64,000 bases of DNA from Puniceicoccaceae bacterium. GTDB lineage: Bacteria > Verrucomicrobiota > Verrucomicrobiia > Opitutales > Coraliomargaritaceae. The stretch lies in assembly GCA_018402305.1 (NCBI GenBank), contig JAGYJE010000001.1, forward strand, positions 124,001 through 188,000, given 5' to 3'. Made by a program: the position numbers and the translations under genes. This document shows positions 52,428 to 61,208 of the stretch, piece after piece. Positions within the stretch are counted from its first letter, which is position 1. Each line of letters begins with the position of its first letter. Under the pieces are notes generated by a model. It saw only the letters and a list, made by a program, of their open reading frames with translations, made no database searches and was not told the DNA's origin.

Positions 52428-55400
52428 ATGAAAACTGCCTGCGCAAAGATCTCCCTCGCCCTCGCTGTCACGGCATCTCTGATACATCCCCTGCATGGCC
52501 AGTCCACCTGGACGGGCGGGGTCGGTGATTACAACGAAGCGGCCAACTGGTCCACCGGAATCGTGCCCGATGCCACCGCCGAAATCATTCTCGGCAGTGG
52601 AACGGCCCAGCTTAGCGGCTCGGACAACTTGTTTGAACGGGCTGCGGCGAGTCGAATTGACGGGGGTGCACTGGAGCTAGACGACTATCGCTTTCTCAAC
52701 GGTCGGGGTGGACCGGCCACCTTCGACATGGTCAGCGGCTCCCTGGACATGGCGGGCACGTATTTCATCGTCGCCCAGAACAACGCGGGCACCATCAACC
52801 AGAGCGGCGGCACGGTCACTCTGGATCTGCGCCGGGGCTTTTTCCTTGCCGACACCGCCGCCGGATCGAATACCGGGACCTATGCCTTAACCGGGGGCAC
52901 GCTCGATGTCAGCCTGAACGGCTTGGAGGCGAACAGCGATGGCCACAACTTTTGGTTGGGCCGTTCCAGCGCGGGCGCGGATTTGTTTCAGGTCGACGGG
53001 GGCACCTTCAACCTGCGCAACAGCGGGACGCTCGGCGATACGGACAAGCGGCTTTACATCCTGCGCAACTCCACTTTCCAGGTCGATAGCGGGGCTGTCG
53101 ATGTCGATGGTATGACCTACTTCGTAGTGGGCCGGGGCAATCACCCCGGCACCAAAGCGAATATGTTTATCAACGGCGGCACGACCGAGGTGGGCGTGAC
53201 CAATGCCTTCATCGTGGGCGGTGGGCAGAGCGGCCATCTTCGGGTTAACGACGGCACGCTCTCGGTTGTGCCCTCACACACCGGTGCGGGGGATTTTTGG
53301 ATTGGTGACGGTGGCAGCACCACCTATGCCACCGTCGAGCAGACCGGGGGCACCCTCGACATCGCGGGCACCCTCACCCTTGGACGCAATGCCAATGTCG
53401 ATGCGCCGGAATATTTGCTGCGCGGCGGCAACCTGGTGGCAGGCGCTTTGCAGGCGGGCCTCAGTCCCAACGGGCGTTTCTACTTTCAGGACGGGACGAT
53501 CCAGATCGCCGGTGACGGCAGTACCCTGGTGTCCGAGCCCTGGTTCATCACCTTGGGGACGCCCCAGGCGATTTACGACTCGATCAGCGATCGCACAACG
53601 ATCACGACCACGGCCCCCGCCACCACGCCGGCCAGCTACCGCTATTTCCGCTTTCAAGCCGACTTGCTGGGTTCCGCTCTGGAGGCAGGCACGGTGCAGC
53701 TGGCGGAATTTGAATTTCTCAATGCGGGTGCGGCGCTCGACCTAAGCGCCGCCACCGTGACCAACCCCGGCGGCGACAACCTGATCGTGGACGACGCACC
53801 GGTCCATCCAGCCGATTTAGTGGCCGATGGGAACGTCAACAGCAAATGGCTCGACTCGAACAACGCGCCCCTCGTTTTCGATTTCGGCAGCGAGGTCACG
53901 ATCGACGGCTATCGTTTCACCACGGCCAATGATTTGCCCGCGCGCGATCCTGTGCGCTGGACCTTGGAGGGCAGTGCTGACGGTTCCAATTGGGTGGTGA
54001 TCGACCGTAATATTCGGGCCGACCTCACGCCCCGTGGGCGGCAGCTGCGTACGCTCGACTTTCCGCTGCCCGCCTCGGTCGAGGAGGGGGATCTGGTTTG
54101 GACGGGCTCCGAAAGCGGCGACTGGGACTTGAGCGATCTCAACTGGGATGAAGGCGGTGCCCGCTCCTGGAACAACGCCGGTCTCCCCGCGAGGGCGACC
54201 TTTGACGGGGCCACGCCCCTGGCCATTACGGTGACCGAGCCCGTCACTATTGGTGAAATGGATTTTCAGGCACCCGGCTATGCGATCGGCGGCTCGGGGC
54301 CGCTCACACTGGCCGGTGCCGCGCGCGTCGAAACCAGCGAGGATGCCACCATCAGCACGCCCATCGAAGGCATCAGCGGTTTGAAAAAGACCGGTTCCGC
54401 CCAGCTTACGCTCTCCGGTGCCAACAGCTACAGCGGAAGCACCACGGTGGATGCGGGTGAATTGAACATTGCTGGGAATGGCTCCCTGAGCGGGGGCGGC
54501 GGTTTCATACTCGCAGGCGGCGCTAGCGCACGGGCCACGCTGCGTATCGACACCACCGATACGGTGGAGGCACCCGGCGCGATGATCGTCGGGGGCGGGC
54601 AGGACGCCGCCGCCGCGGTCCGTCTGTTGTCCGGGACCTTGGTCACAAACGGCCCCGGCGTGACGTACACGGAATTCGGAGGCGGTGCCAGCAGCACAAA
54701 AACCGCTGCCTACGGCGCACTGCACCTTGAGGGTGGACGCTTCGACGCGGGCGGCGGGGGAAGTGCTTCCGGGATTCGCGTGGGCAACGACGGCCTTGGC
54801 TTGATCGAACAGACGGGCGGCGAGCTGATCGTGCCCCGCTGGTTCGCCATCGGCGGCGAGGGGAATCTCGAAGGCGAAGGTGTCGTCAATCTGTTGGGTG
54901 GCACGACGGAGGTGGCGTCCGGCTTCCGCTTTCTCATCAGTGACCGTACCGGCTCCATCGGGACGTTGAACATCGGCAGCCTCGCGGGTGGCTCGGCTGA
55001 GGTGACGAGCCTGAACACGACTGGGCTGACCGTCGGTTCGAATACCAATGCCGAGCGCGCCACGCTCAATTTAAACGCCGGCCAATTGACCCTCGGCGGA
55101 CCGCTCTACCGGAACAGTGCGAATGCGACGGCAATTGTTAATTTAAATGGCGGCACGCTCCGGGCCGGTGCGGATGAGAGCGTTCTGGTGGCCGACAGTC
55201 TGACCGCCGCCAATCTTTTCCGTGGGGGTTTGACCGTTGATACCAACGACTTCGTGAGCCGCATCACCGCTGACCTGATCCGTCCGCTGGGCAGCGGGGT
55301 CTACCCGGCGGGTGGCGAAATCGCCGTGCCCGACGGCGGGAGCGGCTACCTCGGCGCGCCCATCGTGCGGGTGGCCACGGATGGTTCCGGCAGCGGTTTG

Positions 55401-56564
55401 ACGGCGACGGCCCGCCTCGATGGGGACGCCGTGGTGGCCGTCGTGCTGACCAGCCCGGGGGAAAGCTTTGCCGCGGGTGACCTCGTCAGTTTCACCTTCC
55501 ACGGAGGCGGCGCGACCGCGCCTGCCGTCGACTTTGACTACGAACTGACGCCGGGCGACCTCGCCGACAACGATGCAGGCACGCTCACCGTGACCGGCGG
55601 CGGCCGTTTGATTCTGGACGGCGAAGTCGCCTCGACCGGAGCCACGCAGGTGCTCGGTAACAGTATCCTCGAAGTGAATAACTTCCTCGGTGAGACCGAG
55701 CTAACGGTGGGTCCCGGGTCGACCTTGACCGGGGCCATCGATACACTCGGGGCGGTCAACATCAATGGGAGCTTCGCCCCCGGCACCGGGGTCGGTCTCG
55801 CGAGAGGCCTATCCGCCATCCGCTTCGGTCCCGATGCCAGCTATCAGTTTCAAGTCGTGGACTGGACCGGAACAGCTGGCTTGGGCTATGATTCAGCGGA
55901 ATTCGATGATACGGCGCTGAGCACGACCACGAGCCAGCCGTTCCGGGTGGAGATCGACGGCACCGGCATTCGTAACTTCGCCGAGGAGAACCGCAGCTTT
56001 GTTCTCGTCGACTCCTTCTCCGTGAGCGGATTGACGGCGGATAACTGGACCGTCTCGACCAGTAATTTTCCCGGTTCGGGTACATGGGCAGTGGAGGATC
56101 AGGACGGGCGTCTCGTGCTGGCCTACACCGCCGGCTCGGTGCCCTTCAGCCCCTACGCCTTCTGGGCCAGTGGATTCGAGGAACTCACGGACGCCGATCC
56201 CGCGGCCGATCCCGATGGCGACGGCCTGCCGAACCTACTCGAATTCGTCCTGCTAAGTGATCCCACCGTGCCCAACGCAGGCAATTTGGCTCAGGGCGCC
56301 CTCGACTCGGCGGGCGATTTTGTCTTCACCTTTGTCCGCAGCGCGGAGTCGGTGTCGGCAACGTCGCAGTCCTTCCAATACAGCGAGGATCTGGTCTCCT
56401 GGACGACCCTGCCGATCCCGGCCAGCAGCACCGGCAACATCCAGATTGAGACGGACGTGCCAGCCGCCGGCAGTGAAACGGTGACCGTTCGCATCCCTGC
56501 AACCGACCCGGCACGGGAACGCCTCTTCGGGCGGCTTCAAGTGCTGGAAGCTGCGGTGGATTGA
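52428..56564 (+). CDS. Giant exported protein: solenoid + discoidin-like + autotransporter repeats, array member 3
   Basis: 1378 residues. The signal peptide ends near PLHGQ (residue ~25). Residues 26-400 repeat the array solenoid (WTGGVGDYNEAANWSTGIVPDA, YRFLNGRGGPATFDMVSGS, GTYFIVAQNNAGTINQSGGTVTLDLRRGFF). Residues ~405-545 are an F5/8 type C (discoidin-like) domain (YRYFRFQADLLGSALEAGTVQLAEFEF, WTLEGSADGSNWVVIDR). Next, autotransporter-type repeats (GSAQLTLSGANSYSGSTTVDAGELNIAGNGSL). The C-terminus has ADPDGDGLPNLLEFVL, a calcium-loop-like segment seen in many verrucomicrobial surface proteins, followed by a beta domain. No PEP-CTERM and no autotransporter barrel is visible. Its TGA overlaps a TTG of the next ORF. 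Confidence 0.85.
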   Translation: MKTACAKISLALAVTASLIHPLHGQSTWTGGVGDYNEAANWSTGIVPDATAEIILGSGTAQLSGSDNLFERAAASRIDGGALELDDYRFLNGRGGPATFDMVSGSLDMAGTYFIVAQNNAGTINQSGGTVTLDLRRGFFLADTAAGSNTGTYALTGGTLDVSLNGLEANSDGHNFWLGRSSAGADLFQVDGGTFNLRNSGTLGDTDKRLYILRNSTFQVDSGAVDVDGMTYFVVGRGNHPGTKANMFINGGTTEVGVTNAFIVGGGQSGHLRVNDGTLSVVPSHTGAGDFWIGDGGSTTYATVEQTGGTLDIAGTLTLGRNANVDAPEYLLRGGNLVAGALQAGLSPNGRFYFQDGTIQIAGDGSTLVSEPWFITLGTPQAIYDSISDRTTITTTAPATTPASYRYFRFQADLLGSALEAGTVQLAEFEFLNAGAALDLSAATVTNPGGDNLIVDDAPVHPADLVADGNVNSKWLDSNNAPLVFDFGSEVTIDGYRFTTANDLPARDPVRWTLEGSADGSNWVVIDRNIRADLTPRGRQLRTLDFPLPASVEEGDLVWTGSESGDWDLSDLNWDEGGARSWNNAGLPARATFDGATPLAITVTEPVTIGEMDFQAPGYAIGGSGPLTLAGAARVETSEDATISTPIEGISGLKKTGSAQLTLSGANSYSGSTTVDAGELNIAGNGSLSGGGGFILAGGASARATLRIDTTDTVEAPGAMIVGGGQDAAAAVRLLSGTLVTNGPGVTYTEFGGGASSTKTAAYGALHLEGGRFDAGGGGSASGIRVGNDGLGLIEQTGGELIVPRWFAIGGEGNLEGEGVVNLLGGTTEVASGFRFLISDRTGSIGTLNIGSLAGGSAEVTSLNTTGLTVGSNTNAERATLNLNAGQLTLGGPLYRNSANATAIVNLNGGTLRAGADESVLVADSLTAANLFRGGLTVDTNDFVSRITADLIRPLGSGVYPAGGEIAVPDGGSGYLGAPIVRVATDGSGSGLTATARLDGDAVVAVVLTSPGESFAAGDLVSFTFHGGGATAPAVDFDYELTPGDLADNDAGTLTVTGGGRLILDGEVASTGATQVLGNSILEVNNFLGETELTVGPGSTLTGAIDTLGAVNINGSFAPGTGVGLARGLSAIRFGPDASYQFQVVDWTGTAGLGYDSAEFDDTALSTTTSQPFRVEIDGTGIRNFAEENRSFVLVDSFSVSGLTADNWTVSTSNFPGSGTWAVEDQDGRLVLAYTAGSVPFSPYAFWASGFEELTDADPAADPDGDGLPNLLEFVLLSDPTVPNAGNLAQGALDSAGDFVFTFVRSAESVSATSQSFQYSEDLVSWTTLPIPASSTGNIQIETDVPAAGSETVTVRIPATDPARERLFGRLQVLEAAVD

Positions 56565-56575
56565 GACCTTGGTCG

Positions 56576-59500
56576 ATGGTGCGATTTGATAGGTCCTGTT
56601 CTTTCATCAGCCTCTGCCTGGCACTGAGCGGCTCTGCCCTCGATGGCCAGGCAGTCTGGCTGGGCGGGACGGGCGACTTCGCGGAGGGCAGCGGATGGAG
56701 CGGTGGCACCGTGCCTCTGGAGACGGAGGCTGTGCGCATCAGCAGCGGCACCGCCTCGCTTGATGGAGAAAATCTGTTGCGCTCGGCCACGACCACGCTC
56801 GACGGCGGCGGTCTGTCCGTGTCCAACGCCTCCTTCCTGCAGGCGGGCACGGCCGCGGCGCGCTTGGAAATCTCTGATGGGCGCTTCGATTTTAACGGCC
56901 CCATCTTTAGCCTGGCCTCGCGCTATGAGGCTGAAGTGGTGCAGACGGGCGGCATCGTGGAGGCCACCGTGACGCGCGGCATGTACTTTAGCCGAAGCGG
57001 TGCCCTCTCCGGACGCCGCACGGATTTCCGCATGGAGGATGGCCTCTTTGAAGTGACCTACGCGGTGGCCAACCCATCGCCCTCGGAGTTTCAATTCATG
57101 GGGCAAAACGGCAACGACACCCTGGTCATCAACGGTGGACTCATGCGTTTTGATGGAGGCACCCGGAGGCGTATGGACTTGCAGCGCAATGCGCGCATCG
57201 AAATCAATGGCGGCGCATTTGAAGTGAGCGGATTCTCCCGCTTCTCCATCGGTCGGGACCGGGCGGGGGAGGCCTCGGTTACCGTCAATGACGGTGCCTT
57301 TCGCATGTTGGAGAGCCGGGTCGACGCGGGCGGTATCACCATCGGCGATTACACCGACGGCCGCCTGAACCTCAACGGAGGCCGCGTGGAAGTGACGCCC
57401 TCATCGACCAACGCGAGCTCCCGGCGGAGCGGTCTAATTGTCGGGCGTAAGGGGAAAACTGATACCGGGCGCTCGGAGGGAACGGTGTTCCAAAGCGGTG
57501 GCGTCTTCGACCTGAGCGGGCTGGATTTGACCCTGGGCGACAATGTGAACGGGAGTTTCGGCGGGCGGGGTCGCTATATTATGACGGGGGGGCGTTTGCT
57601 CGCCCGCAAGGCCGGGACCTGGAGTGGGGGCACTTACCAGGCCGACGAGCCGGGCGATTCCTACTTCTTTTTTCACGCGGGCGAAATTGTCTTGGCCGGC
57701 GACCAGCGGGATTGGCCCGATCAGGCCTTTGTTTATTCGCGCTCGGCCATCCAGCGCGAATACGATGCGGTGGCCGATGAAACACGGCTCACGGCGGTGC
57801 CGGATTTTAGCCACCCAGCCACCCACGCCTATTTTCGTTTCAGCATCGACCGGCGGCGGGGTGGTGGCTCCGACCCTCGGGAAATGGTGCAACTTTCGGA
57901 GTTTGTCCTGCTGCGGGACGGGCAGGCCATTGCCATGAGCGAGGCAACGGTCAGTAACCCAGGCGGCAGCAACCCGAGCGGGGAGGAGCCCTTCCGTAGT
58001 GTCGATGGGGATACAGAAACCAAATGGCTGGACTTTAATGGCGAACCTCTCGTCTTTAGTTTTCCGGAACCGGTTACGGTGGATGCGTATCAATTTGTCA
58101 CAGCCAACGACTTCCCCGACCGCGACCCGGCGCGTTGGACTCTGGAGGGCAGCGATGACGGCGAAATCTGGGTCGTGCTCGACCGACAGGCGCGGAACTA
58201 CCCGATCTCAAAGCGGCGCTTCGAGGCGAGCCTGCCCTTCGCTTTGCCTGCGACTCCCGATGCACCCTATGCACCCCCCGTTTTTCAGCTTCGTTACCTG
58301 CGCTTTCAGCCCACCTCCACACGCGAGCCCGAGGCCGGGGTGACCCGGCTGGCCCGCCTCGAATTTTACCGTGACGAGACGCGGGTCTTTCCCGATGCAA
58401 TCGAGTCAATCATCGCCGGCGGTGCGACGGCGGCCGAGCGCGAACGCGTCAACGACGGCCTCGTACGCAGCGAGTGGGAAGAACGGGCGAGTGGCGGCGG
58501 GCTGGAGTTTGATTTTGGCAGTGAGGTGGCGCTGGATTCTTTTTTGCTGGCGACCGGCGGCTCCGATTCGGGAGCGGATCCAATACGTTGGCTCATGGAG
58601 GGTAGTTTGGACGGGGTCTTTTGGTTTCCTCTGGATGATCGGCGGGTGCAGCCCTTTGGCACCCCGAGTGGGCGTTACACTGCCTCGGCGGTGACCGCTT
58701 TTCAGCCAGTCACACCAGACGGGCTCGGTCTGGAGTGGCGTGGCTTTCAGGATGGTGTTTGGAATACCAGCACGGCCAACTGGGACTCGGCGGGGCCGAC
58801 ACCTTGGCGCAATGGCGGTGGATTCATTGCGGAGTTTGGCTCGCTCGGGCCCAAACGCGTCGATGTCGAGGGCACGATCGAGGTGGATGGGCTCTTGGTG
58901 AGCGAGCCGAACTACCGATTCTCCGGCGACGGTCCGGTGGTCTGGCTTGGCAATGCCGAAGCTGATTTGAAGGCGGATGTCTTATGGTCGGTCCCCGTGG
59001 AAGGGGTATCGGGCTGGCGCAAACGCGGTGCGGGCGCGTTCCGGCTGCGTGCACCCGCGACACTGGCCGGGCGGGTCGATATTGAGGCGGGTGCGCTGAG
59101 CTTGGATAATGGTTCGGGCTGGTCGGGCGGGAGCGAGCTGCGAGTGGGCTCGGGGGCGGGCAGCCGGGGTCAATTGAGCTTTGTTGGAGCGGGGGATTAT
59201 GACTTTGCCTCCCCGACCTCCGAAACCTGGGTCGGTGCCGACATCGACGCCAGCGGCGGCGTCTGGCAAAGCTCGGGCGAGGTCCGGCTCGGCGGCCCTG
59301 CGAGCGGCTACCTGCGGCTCGGCGGCAGTGCGGGTGCCTACGGAGCTTGGCAGCTACAAGGCGGACGGCTCGACGCCTCCACCGGAGGGCGCTCGGGCGC
59401 ACGGGTCGGCGATGGCGGGCACGGTGTCTTTCACCAGAGCGGCGGGGTCTTTCTTTGCGAGCGTTGGTTCTCCATCGGTGGCGACGGGGGCGCGGCGGGT

Positions 59501-61186
59501 GCTTCGGTGGCCAGCTTCACGGGGGGGCGTGCGGAGCTTGTATCGATAGGTCGGATACAGCTGGCCGAGCGGACCGGCTCCATCGGGACGCTCAACCTCG
59601 GGACACAGGCCGGTGGCAATGCCGAAGTGGCGGCCCAGAGTGAACAGGGTATTATTGTTGGCCTGGGCGATGCCGCGACGCGGGCGGCCGTTCATTTGAA
59701 CGCGGGCACGCTCGTTTTGCACGGACCCCTGCACCGTTCAGGTAGCGGTGTCGACGCGGTCGTCGGGGCGGATGGCGGCACGCTGCAAGCGGGTCGGGCT
59801 GACATCGTGCTGGCCGCAGACTCGCTGAGCGGAATCGATTTCTACCGCGGTGGCCTGGAGGTCGCTACGGCTGGCTGGGATGTGACTCTGGATACCCCCC
59901 TGCGGCCCGCCGAAGGCGCGGGCTTCTACCCGCAAGGCGGCTGGCTTGCCGTCGCCGATGGCGGGGCCGGCTACGTCGGTCCGCCCCTCGTCGAGGTGAC
60001 AGGCTCCGGCAGTGGCTTGCCGCCGCAAGCCATTGTGGTGATTGAGGACGGGGTGGTCACGCGGGTGCTGATGACGGCCCCCGGGGAAAATCTCGCACCC
60101 GGTGAGACGCTGTCTTTTCGCTTCGTCGCGGGTGGCCCCGAGCGGGCGGCGCCGGATTTCACCCATATCCTGAGTGGCGACGAACTCTCCGCCGAGCGCG
60201 GTGGTTTGCGCAAAACCGGGAGCGGGCGATTGTTTCTGACCGAAGGCCTCGGTCCGGTGGGAAGGTCCCGTGTCGAAGCGGGAGAATTGGCCCTCGCCAC
60301 CGGCAGCACGAGTGAGGCGGCCATCGAGGTGGGCGCGAACGCCGTCCTCAGTGGCGCCTTCAACGCTTCGGGGGATCTGAAGATTGCCGGGCGTTTCGCG
60401 CCGGGACCGGCGGCGGCTGCAGTGGAACTCGACGGGGAGCTGGTCTTCGCTTCGGGTAGTGTATTGGAAATAGAGCTACAACGCATGGATGCCGTCCCCG
60501 GCACCGACTATCCGGATATCCGCGGGAAGCGGACTCGCTTTCAGGGGTCGGCCGCGAATCCGGTGCGCGTCGAGGTGGACCTGAGTGTTTGGGCGGCGGC
60601 CCCGGCGGGCAACCGCGATTGGGTCCTCCTCCGCAGTGACCAATTTTCTGGTTTTTCTGAGGACGCCGTCGAGCTGCAGCTTTCGGGCGCACCGGGCGGT
60701 GGTTGGTGGCGCTTGCAGCAAACGGGCAGCGAGCTTCGTCTGGCGTATCGAGTCGAGCCGGAGGGTGATTATCTGGACTGGTTGGGCGTCGAGGATGCGG
60801 GTGCGCGTCCCTCCCCCTTCGATGATTTAAACGGTAGTGGACGGGCCAATTTGCTCGAATATATCCTCGGTGGATCGGCCGATCAAAGCGGTCTGGCCAG
60901 TGAGTTCCGCTTCGATCGATCGGACGATTCGTCGGGTCCGGTGGTGCAGTTTCGCCGGAGGATCGCCGGGGCGGGCCTGGGACGTCATTTTTTGGAGTCG
61001 AGCCCGGATCTCGTGGAATGGGAGCGGCGTGAATTGTTGCCAAGCGCCGCTGACGGAATCATCGTGGAGATGATTCCCGAGCAGCCGACCATGGAAACCG
61101 TAACCGTTGAACTCGGCTCTGAAGAGCTTGCAGACCGCGCCTTTATTCGCTTCGTCGTGGAACCTTATCCAGAACTCATTCCTTAA
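56576..61186 (+). CDS. Giant exported protein: solenoid + two discoidin-like domains + repeats, array member 4
   Basis: 1536 residues from ATG 56576; the ORF track starts at TTG 56561, overlapping the previous stop. The signal peptide is CSFISLCLALSGSALDGQA, then VWLGGTGDFAEGSGWSGGTVP opens the array solenoid. Two discoidin-like units follow (AYFRFSIDRRRGG ... WTLEGSDDGEIWVVLDRQ, and LRYLRFQPTSTREPEAG ... WLMEGSLDGVFWFPLDDR). A long Gly-rich repeat region (WQLQGGRLDASTGGRSGARVGDGGHGVFHQSGGVF) and a C-terminal ADDLNGSGRANLLEYIL-like segment complete the layout of member 3. The calcium-loop analogue reads DDLNGSGRANLLEYI rather than DPDGDG. The symporter follows 22 bp later. Confidence 0.85.
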   Translation: MVRFDRSCSFISLCLALSGSALDGQAVWLGGTGDFAEGSGWSGGTVPLETEAVRISSGTASLDGENLLRSATTTLDGGGLSVSNASFLQAGTAAARLEISDGRFDFNGPIFSLASRYEAEVVQTGGIVEATVTRGMYFSRSGALSGRRTDFRMEDGLFEVTYAVANPSPSEFQFMGQNGNDTLVINGGLMRFDGGTRRRMDLQRNARIEINGGAFEVSGFSRFSIGRDRAGEASVTVNDGAFRMLESRVDAGGITIGDYTDGRLNLNGGRVEVTPSSTNASSRRSGLIVGRKGKTDTGRSEGTVFQSGGVFDLSGLDLTLGDNVNGSFGGRGRYIMTGGRLLARKAGTWSGGTYQADEPGDSYFFFHAGEIVLAGDQRDWPDQAFVYSRSAIQREYDAVADETRLTAVPDFSHPATHAYFRFSIDRRRGGGSDPREMVQLSEFVLLRDGQAIAMSEATVSNPGGSNPSGEEPFRSVDGDTETKWLDFNGEPLVFSFPEPVTVDAYQFVTANDFPDRDPARWTLEGSDDGEIWVVLDRQARNYPISKRRFEASLPFALPATPDAPYAPPVFQLRYLRFQPTSTREPEAGVTRLARLEFYRDETRVFPDAIESIIAGGATAAERERVNDGLVRSEWEERASGGGLEFDFGSEVALDSFLLATGGSDSGADPIRWLMEGSLDGVFWFPLDDRRVQPFGTPSGRYTASAVTAFQPVTPDGLGLEWRGFQDGVWNTSTANWDSAGPTPWRNGGGFIAEFGSLGPKRVDVEGTIEVDGLLVSEPNYRFSGDGPVVWLGNAEADLKADVLWSVPVEGVSGWRKRGAGAFRLRAPATLAGRVDIEAGALSLDNGSGWSGGSELRVGSGAGSRGQLSFVGAGDYDFASPTSETWVGADIDASGGVWQSSGEVRLGGPASGYLRLGGSAGAYGAWQLQGGRLDASTGGRSGARVGDGGHGVFHQSGGVFLCERWFSIGGDGGAAGASVASFTGGRAELVSIGRIQLAERTGSIGTLNLGTQAGGNAEVAAQSEQGIIVGLGDAATRAAVHLNAGTLVLHGPLHRSGSGVDAVVGADGGTLQAGRADIVLAADSLSGIDFYRGGLEVATAGWDVTLDTPLRPAEGAGFYPQGGWLAVADGGAGYVGPPLVEVTGSGSGLPPQAIVVIEDGVVTRVLMTAPGENLAPGETLSFRFVAGGPERAAPDFTHILSGDELSAERGGLRKTGSGRLFLTEGLGPVGRSRVEAGELALATGSTSEAAIEVGANAVLSGAFNASGDLKIAGRFAPGPAAAAVELDGELVFASGSVLEIELQRMDAVPGTDYPDIRGKRTRFQGSAANPVRVEVDLSVWAAAPAGNRDWVLLRSDQFSGFSEDAVELQLSGAPGGGWWRLQQTGSELRLAYRVEPEGDYLDWLGVEDAGARPSPFDDLNGSGRANLLEYILGGSADQSGLASEFRFDRSDDSSGPVVQFRRRIAGAGLGRHFLESSPDLVEWERRELLPSAADGIIVEMIPEQPTMETVTVELGSEELADRAFIRFVVEPYPELIP

Positions 61187-61208
61187 ATCCAATGAACCCT
61201 CAAAGCCC

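Noticed and set aside
53817-54725. 302-residue minus-strand ORF opposite array member 3
   Set aside because: Shadow of the repeat-rich plus-strand gene; low-complexity composition.
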